A DNA stretch of 64,000 bases, taken from assembly GCA_002946415.1 (NCBI GenBank), contig NJPS01000010.1:1054001-1118000 (forward strand). The letters are read 5' to 3'. The stretch is from Rutstroemia sp. NJR-2017a BVV2. Its lineage: Eukaryota > Ascomycota > Leotiomycetes > Helotiales > Rutstroemiaceae. The first letter of the stretch is position 1; the number at the start of each line of letters is the position of its first letter. The position numbers were made by a program, and so were the translations under genes. Positions 56,572 to 64,000 of the stretch are shown here, one piece after another. Under the pieces are notes generated by a model. The model was not told the DNA's origin. It worked only from the letters and a program-made list of their open reading frames with translations, and made no database searches.

Positions 56572-58105
56572 ACTTTCTACCTTTTCGACCTTCCACTTCG
56601 ATTCATGTAATAACAGCACACTTCGGCAGAGAATATCATCTTGGACCTAAACTGAGCGGACTCTCTTTTGCATTTCCTTCGTCGGTGTGGGGTGAACGGT
56701 ACAGGAGCATACCATTGCCTTCACGAGGTCGAGGATTAGGGTGGTAGACCTTGATATGATTGTGTTAGGAGCGTGGGTGGTTTTTCTTTTCCCTTTGTGG
56801 ATTTTGGTCTAGACGAACAGCGTGGACACGACGGAAGTTATCAAAAATAGGGGAATTAACTGGTTACATTTGTTCTTAATATATGGGGATGTACTTTTTT
56901 GTACTGTATGAACTCAGAGCGGGGCCGGGAATGAAATGAACGGGCGTGGAGCGGAAGGGCGGATTCGGTGTGGTTACGGTTTTACTTCTAGAAGTATTTC
57001 ATACCAGGGTACACGAACAGCGGCAAATGACAATAGTCGGATTTCTCAGATCTCCAAAGAGATGAAGTCAACGTCTATAATGGGTCTTGCACAGAGCGCA
57101 TGGCTGCCTTTCTGGATCTGGATCAAACGGACAACGTGATCTTCAATGTCCGTACAAGAGCCAGACATTGAACCCTTGCCCAATACGAAAACACGTGTAT
57201 AACCGTAGTACAACCAAGAAGCTCCAGAAGCTGTCGCCATCATTGAGAATTAACATGAAACGAGAAGACCCATGGGCCCGTCTCCTTTTGTTTCCTTCAT
57301 AGTGTGGGGATGCGCCGCTTTTCAGAATGAAGGGGCCACACGCCAAAGCGCATGGTTTCCGGTCAAAGCAGCACGCGAAAACGCCAAATCCAGGCAAGTT
57401 GCCGGTATGACATCCCCTTTCCAAGACTCCCTAACTCTCAACCTTGCGCCAGGATTTTGACATTGAAACTTTCGAAGAGCAGAGAGCGCCATTTGGTTTC
57501 CTGGCTTGTATGCACCTTGGTGATGGGTGATGGGAATGTTAAGAGCTCCTGCCCGCTGGGCGATGTTCGGAGCTGGTATTGATTGATAGTAGATTGTTCA
57601 ACCACAAACTAAGGTTATCGATGGGAGAAATTCGCTGTACTCCGTGAAGCACGCTTTTGGGATTCTAGTAACCTCACAAAGTACATTGCGTGATCTCGGA
57701 TAGGCTCGCACTTTCTCGCACTTTCTCGCACTTCCTCGGATTTGTTTCGTCTTAATATCAGTCTCTCCGCAATCACGAGATCCTGGCCAAACTACGCCCT
57801 ATGCACTACGCGCCGCCATTTCACCAACGGTGCTGCACTTTGATTTCCCACGAGTTAAGTTTTCCATGTAGTTTGCCGTTATGATCTGAGCAGATCATGG
57901 GCTAGGGTCCACACGGTCGGCAATTATTCCCTTTCACATAAGTTTAACATAACCTCCGAGTTTCTCTCACGTATATGATCAAGCCATGTCTGCTGTCCTT
58001 GGGATTTGACTTCTACTCCTCACACTACTTTCTTTTCTTTCGATCCTACAAAATTATCTTGAGCAGTGCTCAACGTCGGTCTTTACCACAACCATAAACG
58101 CAATC
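56572..58105. other. Intergenic region
   Basis: These 1.5 kb hold the GDT1 3' region and the promoter of the secreted protein gene. Frames up to 93 residues occur but are unsupported. A short 10-bp tandem repeat lies near 57704. Confidence 0.5.
57704..57738. repeat. 10-bp tandem repeat
   Basis: Three and a half copies of ctcgcacttt, the last slightly changed, occur in noncoding sequence upstream of the secreted protein gene. Confidence 0.85.
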
Positions 58106-60024
58106 ATGCGTTCCACACTCTTTTACTCAGTTCTTGCCAGTGGCATTACTTCAGTCCTTTCAGATGCTAGCATCTCGACTTTTGCCAACTCGTTGACCCT
58201 ATCCGCCAGCTTCGACCCCATCAAGCCCGCCTACTGGACCGGCCTGCCTCATCACCGTCGAACTCCTTTCTCTGTCTCTCCGGATGGAAAATCGGCGTAT
58301 CTAGCCTACCTTGATACTAGCTACGCCAAAGTCTACGTCCAGCAAGTCAGCGTGGATGACTTCACAGCCGTAGGAGATGCCGTCTCCGTTACAGCTTATG
58401 AAGCTGCTGGATTGGTCGCCCAGAATGACGGTTTTGCCCTGATGGCCACTATCAATGCGACGAGCACGACTGATGCTAACAATGCTCCGATTGTTGCCAT
58501 CATTAGATACACGAACGGCACAGAGACATGGAGGACTCCTCTTAACGGACCCGGTGTCCACGCCTCTGACGGCTTGACCTGCTCTCCTGATGCCAACGGT
58601 GATTTGGTGTACTCGGCTACTGCGGGTCTCTACGCTGGGTATTTCGTCGTCGAGGGTAAGTATTCCCTTTACTTTTATTCAGATAAGTATGGAACTTACC
58701 CCTTACCTAGCTTATTCCGGCGACGCTTCCGGACACTACGGAGACTCAATCCAATATGTCGATGACACCGGTGCTCTCAAAACCATCTCTGGCGCCAGCA
58801 GCACCTTCGGTTGCTCGCACAACACTGGTATTGGTCTGGAAGCCGCTGATGCCGCCCCCTTCGCCAGTGTCTGTGCCGAAGACCAAGGTGACATTTGGTT
58901 GAACACCGAAACCCAATATATGTCCGGCGTTAAGATCGCCAACGAGAACACCACCAACGGCTGCAGCGGCGAACCAAGTAAGTCCCCCCATCTTCGTCAT
59001 TAAACCCTTAAAACACCCAACTAACGCCCCAAACACAGTGGGCGGCATGTCCGGCTCCTACTCCAACCTCGCCCTCCTCCCCTCCACCACAACCTACATC
59101 TTCGCCTGGCAATCGCGCGGCGCCGTCGACCTCACCCTCAACGACTGGATGGGCAGCCCCTACACGCAATGCTCCCCGCGCTGGCTCAACCACAACGTCG
59201 CCATCACCGTCATGTCCGACAAATCGACCCTCGCGGGCAAAGAAGCCTCCTCCGTCGTCGGCGCCGCCGAAGGCGACACTCAAGTAAACTGGATCACGTA
59301 CTCATCCACCGAAGACCACCAAAACGTGCACGTCGCAGCCATCAACTCAAACTACTCCCTCGTCACATGGGAAACCCTCACCGATCCAGACTGCCAGCCT
59401 ACCCCGCTCGGCTGCACTGGCACGTATAACGGCACCTCGTTCCAGATCGTCGATAGCGCTGGTAGCAAAGTCGGAAACCCAGTTGTCTCATCGGCTGCGT
59501 TCGTCTCGGGTGATATCGCGAACGTCGGCACAGATAAAGTCTGCTGGCCGTACGTCGACATGACGTGGGATTTGAGCGCGCCCAAGAGCAGCGGTGCGCC
59601 GGTTACGAAGATGAGTTTTGCGTGCGCGAGCTTAGCTGGTTCTGCTTCCGGTTCTTCTTCAACAAGTGCGAGTTCGGTGGTGAGCGCTACTTCTGCTGCT
59701 GCTAGCGTTTCGAGCGTTGCGGCTGTGGTTTCGGCGACGAGCTCCAGCGTGCAGGTTGCTTCTTCTGTTGCGGGTGTGGAGGTTAGCTCTTCTTCGGCTG
59801 TTGCGCATACTCAGGCTGCGTCTTCGGCTATCCCTTCATCCGCAGAGGTCCCTGTCGCTTCATCATCTATCGACGCCGTGGCTAGCTCCTCCATCCTCGG
59901 TGCCTCAGCCTCCCCCACCAGCACCCAAGCTTTCTCCCCCACCTTCGTGCGCCCTTCACACACTGCTACCAGCACCGCCACCGCCACCGGGTATGAGGAT
60001 GACGATGTGTGCGAGTGGGCATAG
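58106..60024 (+). CDS. Secreted Ser/Ala/Val-rich orphan protein
   Basis: Three exons, 58106-58655, 58711-58977 and 59039-60024, encode 600 aa. The N-terminus (MRSTLFYSVLASGITSVLSDA) is a signal peptide. Residues 20-500 are beta-rich with recurring FSVSPDGKSAYLAYLD-like and NATSTTD-like segments, several N-glycosylation sites and scattered cysteines; a beta-propeller is possible. The last 115 residues are almost only Ser, Ala, Val and Thr, typical of an O-glycosylated cell-wall linker. The C-terminus (EDDDVCEWA) lacks the hydrophobic tail expected of a GPI anchor. I do not recognise the family. It is probably an extracellular or cell-wall protein. Introns are phase 1 and well placed. Confidence 0.82.
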
Positions 60025-60968
60025 GATATGAGAGCTGCAAAGGAAGAAGTTGAGTAGGGGTACTCATTGACAGAAAGAAAGGGGGAATTTACATTCACGT
60101 ATATACATTTAGAATCAAAGAAATGAAATGAAGAATTTTCATACCAATCCGCTCCTGTATTTTGCTGTGATGAGACGAGGCTTGGTTGCTGGGGGAGGAG
60201 AGAGATGGCGGGGTGTGAAGATTTGTGTATTGATTCGATGTGAGAGATTGTGGATGTTGATTTATGGAACTGTATTACTGGAAGCTAGACGAGACTGTGC
60301 ACAACAAAATATAACATAGTCTTTTGGTGTGGAATATTTCATGAGTAGATAATCTCAATTGGCGGGAGGAGCACAAGATTCGTCTTCGCGGATCAGAATA
60401 TCTGAGTTTGCTAGCACACAAAAAAGGAGATTACATGACTCCGTGGAAATTTTAATAGGGTGGGTGCATTAGAAACCATATATAAGAAATACTTTCACTC
60501 CAAGGGCGATTCAAGTAACCATCACCTACAATAAACTCCCCAAAAGTTTCACACATAACAACATCTCACAGCATCCCAAAAGTAACAAGCAGTCCTTCAA
60601 GAAGAGAAAATCTTAGGTTCATGTATTCATAGGACCGCATCATGATCATCTAAGTTAGGGGAACTCCAACCATCATCCAAAAAACCATGCACACAAAAAA
60701 AGGTATCTACAAACTCCCACCAATGAAGCCACGCGGCACCCAACTGACCCTAACCTATCCTATCATATCATATCGCGTCGAGTCGTATCATGTTTGATCT
60801 TGTCCGTCCCAAACCAATCCATACAGCGAACTCAATGCCATAACCCAAGAGAAGAGACACGCACACCCACACCAGAAGAGACCCCACATCAAAGAGAGAG
60901 AGAAATCCTGAACGCCTCGCTAAATCCACAAATGCCGACTCCGTCCTCCCATCATATCATCTGATCAT
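60025..60968. other. Convergent 3' region
   Basis: These 0.9 kb lie between the convergent secreted-protein and MFS genes. The sequence is AC-rich with several short purine or pyrimidine runs. No gene is supported. Confidence 0.5.
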
Positions 60969-63438
60969 TCATTTCCACCATTTAGAGAACCTCTCGATCC
61001 AGTTCTTCCTCACAGTCCACATTCTCGCTCTCTTCCCAAAAATGTACAATGGAATCGTAGTAGTCAAGCAAACCAATTGAATGACGCCCAACCAAATGAA
61101 CACACTCTTGCTACCACTACGCTCCAACCACTCGGTGAAGAACAGACTAAACACCAATCCGTGGAAGATATTTTTGCTGAAATTCAAGGTGACGAGCGCC
61201 TCCCCAGCATACTGTCTGTAACTGTCGACGCAAAACGTGATAGCGGTAGTAGAACCAAGCGAGCAACCAAATGAGATGATGCCGAAGAAAACGGTAGGAA
61301 CAATCCAAGCATCGTGATTGTGAGCAGACCATCCAAAGCCCATGAGACCAATGACTGTAGTGATGGCAACCGGGATGCCCATGATAAGACGGAACTCGGG
61401 CTCATAGAGACCGCCGTTGCGGCGGGACATTGCGCGAACGATGACATCGCTGACTTTTCCAGCCACGGCAGTTCCAAGAACACCACCAATGAACGGAGAA
61501 AGATAGATCAATCCGGTGGAGAGGGCCGAGAAGTTGTAGGTGTCTCGAGTGCGATAGATAACAGCAACGGATTCAGATAAAACGATAAGCCAGCCAATGG
61601 AGCATGCATAGACAATAGAAGACCATAGAACAGCCGGATATGTGAACAGGATGAATGGTCGTATGGCTACGACAAGCCATTTGTCATGGCACAATCGACC
61701 GTTCCAGACTTTGAGTTGTTGAACAAACGTGAGTTTAGGACTCTGTCTGAGAGTATGCGTGTATTGTACTCCACGGGGAGGTGCCCTGGGTGGAGTGGCG
61801 GCTTCTAGATTGTCACTAATAGCGCTTGCATTGAGGGTTTGTAAAGCGGGTGCAGGGTGCGTAACGCCGTGGTCTGATTCATCTTTGTCCTCAAATTCGT
61901 GGTGGCCTCTGACAGAGTGCTGGTCAACCGAGATTCGTACTACTATTTGTTAGCAAACTTTCATAGCCTGTGAGATGTAAAGTACATACCGTGACGTCCT
62001 GTATCGGTTTGACTAACTCTTGTCGTAGGGCTGGTTGGCCGGGTTGTCGGGCTTGTCGGGCTTGCAGGTCTGGTAATAGCAGTTTGATCGGAACTATCAG
62101 CTTTTTTTGTTGAATCCGAATCAGTACTAAAGTCATCAGGGACAAAGCCAACGTGAAGACTGCGGGTTGGGGCAGCACTGGTAGGCCTCGTTTGAGGTTG
62201 TCGTTGGTCTGCCGGTCCATCTTTGGCCTCAATTCCATCGAGTTGGTTAGCTACGTCAACCTTCGATGACGAGTGTCTGAAGTGATGGAACATAGCGGAA
62301 AAGGCAGAACCTTTCCGACTATTACCTGGACGTGGGGTTTTGGGTCTTGGGGTTCGATCCCAGAAGGTCTCCGGCACAAAGAAGTAGAGTAAGACAAGAC
62401 AAAACCCAGCAACCATAGCAACAATCCTGCAGTCGTGTGTTAGTTTGGGAGAGCCAAAAACATCTCAGTATGACTTACCAGAATACCCATCTCCAACCAA
62501 GTGTCTGGATTATAGCAGCACTAACTAATGGTACAAGATTCTTTCCACCAAGTAATAATAACGTGTAGATCCCGATACGATAAGCACGTTCGTGCAAAAA
62601 GAAGATCTCAGCAATAGTTGCAGATGGTAAGCACTCAACCGGACTTATTGCTATCCCTTGGAATATTCTGGCCACGAGGAGGGAGTTGTAGCTCGGTGAC
62701 ACCGCACCCCAAACTGAAGTGATGATGAAAAGAATAGCTCCGGCGAGATATACTGGACGTTTCCCAAATAAGATTGCTGTTGGAGAAGCAACTACTGAGC
62801 CCACACCCATGCCCATCATATATAGACCTGTTGTAAGTGCGACCTTCGCCGTGGTGACATGGTATGTAGCGGCGACATTTGTGAACCCCGCGGCTAAAAT
62901 AGGTGTCATACCACCACCCAACATGCAGTATAATCCCAAGGATAGAAGTGCACAATCTCTCCTCCAGACTGGCCAGTTCAAAGGATCGTTGCTCGAGTCC
63001 TCTGGTTGGGGTTCCAAAATCGTTGATCCATCTTTTGTCATTTTCTTATCTGAGACATATGATGGCGCTCGACTTCGATCGTATGCTGCTGGGTTCTGCG
63101 GAGGAAGCGTGGAGGTAGAGGTTCTCGCTGGCGCATTGCGTAGTCCCAAAGGTTCGTTTCGTTTGCCTGTGAGCAGGAGGACCGAGCCTTGAAATGAATG
63201 ATTAGCGGATGCACATCTGACAATAACCATCTGCAAGCATACCAGGAACTTCATGAGTGAGCTTGTCGTTCAAGACTCCCATACTCCATTTTGATGGGCG
63301 AGCACCCTCGTCCCGGGTATCTTCATCATCTCTTGTATTGGCTGTCCCGTTGGAAGCGGAATTACGCGCAAAGAACGAGCGTGTTTTCTCAGAGAAAAAG
63401 CCTCCAGGGGCGTTTTCCCCGTTGTGATTGCCACCCAT
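60969..63438 (-). CDS. MFS transporter (DHA1-like)
   Basis: Four minus-strand exons, 63438-63243, 63187-62479, 62426-61990 and 61942-60969, encode 771 aa. The first in-frame ATG is 63438. The N-terminal 130 residues are cytosolic, with a HEVPGSVLLL motif common in fungal DHA1 transporters. An N-lobe of six helices then follows (DPLNWPVWRRDCALLSLGLY, LYMMGMGVGS, RIFQGIAISPVECLPSATIAEIFF). A long cytosolic loop of about 210 residues rich in Ser, Thr and Pro separates it from the C-lobe (TAVAGKVSDVIVRAMSRRNGG, RLIMGIP). The last intron has a tandem acceptor, TAGTAG, so a one-residue variant is possible. It probably exports or takes up a small organic compound at the plasma membrane; the substrate cannot be inferred. 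Confidence 0.9.
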
Positions 63439-64000
63439 TCCAATGTGCGTAAAAAGTAGCAAATGTTTGGATCAAAATATCATGTTCGATGTCCTTCTAT
63501 CTTGGGGTCTTTGGGGAAGGCCGGCTCAGCACCAGTCACGATAGAAGAAGTTTGGTTCGACGAATCCCGGCCCGCACAAATTGCTGAGTGAATCGTAAAG
63601 ACTGACTTTGCCGGAGCAAAATGAGGAAGAAGGAATATATAGGAAATGAAAGAAGTGAGAGTGGAAATAACAATGTTATGGTACAAACCAGTATAGGTAG
63701 TAGTGGGGGGACAAGGGAGTCAGAATAGTACAATGGCAGAAAACCCAAGACTCGGATGCATGAATTATTAGTCCAAAGCACAAGTAGAGAAGAGGGTACC
63801 ACTTAAAGATAAGAGGGGATGAGAAGGAGGAGCCTATGAGAGGGAGAAGAAGAGAAATGTGTTTATATCAGTTTTCCTTCCTGGAGAGTTCCCAGCGGAT
63901 CCCAGCGGGAGAAGGTAGGCGCTATGCGCTAGGAATCAAAAAAGTTATGGAATTTGTCTCTCACCAAGGCTACCTTGCGATGCCTTTCGCTGGTACCCAT
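63439..64000. other. MFS gene promoter region
   Basis: These 562 bp upstream of the minus-strand MFS gene contain only short frames. No other gene is visible before the window ends. Confidence 0.55.

Noticed and set aside
62345..62370. Second GGTTCGATCC-type match
   Set aside because: It lies inside the MFS coding region and has no tRNA structure around it.

Overview
The window looks like a chromosomal segment of a filamentous ascomycete (Pezizomycotina). Genes are intron-poor, and the introns are mostly 45-90 nt with GTRNGT donors, CTRAY branch points and YAG acceptors. The gene families (caleosin, NTE1, a TRF-like telomere protein, fungal aquaporin, GMC oxidoreductase, DHA1-type MFS) fit that group, and Leotiomycetes/Helotiales is my best guess. 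No rRNA, tRNA, CRISPR or intact transposon was recognised. All exon joins were worked out by hand from frame, splice signals and family similarity.

Layout. 1-4.2 kb is gene-poor, with at most decayed coding relics, one of them caspase-like. 4.3-11.5 kb holds three plus-strand housekeeping genes: a mitochondrial PPR-like protein, NCA2 and the Rab GTPase SEC4. 11.8-15.7 kb is a divergent pair, a mitochondrial protein of unknown function (-) and the ribosome-biogenesis AAA ATPase AFG2 (+). 16.4-18.5 kb has a caleosin (+) converging on pterin-4a-carbinolamine dehydratase (-).

18.5-24.5 kb is the most unusual part, a lineage-specific island. It has two tandem kinase-like paralogues (-) with identical four-exon architecture and a changed catalytic-loop histidine. 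The promoter of one is related to that of the neighbouring dehydratase gene. A third orphan gene (+) carries coding minisatellites.

25.4-33.4 kb has an F-box-like protein (+), guanine deaminase (-) and the lysophospholipase NTE1 (-). NTE1 is divergent from eIF2-alpha (SUI2, +), which is followed by the inner-membrane protease IMP2 (+) and the mitochondrial magnesium exporter MME1 (+). 38.4-42.6 kb has a secreted GMC oxidoreductase resembling the cellobiose dehydrogenase flavodomain (+), convergent with an aquaporin (-). 44.6-49.9 kb has a PA/TM/RING ubiquitin ligase (+) and a Vps62-like membrane-anchored protein (+). 50.9-56.6 kb has a TRF/Taz1-like telomere-binding protein (-), divergent from a GDT1-family cation transporter (+). 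58.1-63.4 kb has an orphan secreted Ser/Ala-rich protein (+) and an MFS transporter (-).

Functionally the window mixes mitochondrial biogenesis (PPR, NCA2, IMP2, MME1, the unknown mitochondrial protein), membrane traffic and lipid homeostasis (SEC4, NTE1, caleosin, GDT1, Vps62), translation (SUI2, AFG2) and secretion or uptake. Nothing suggests a biosynthetic cluster or operon-like unit.
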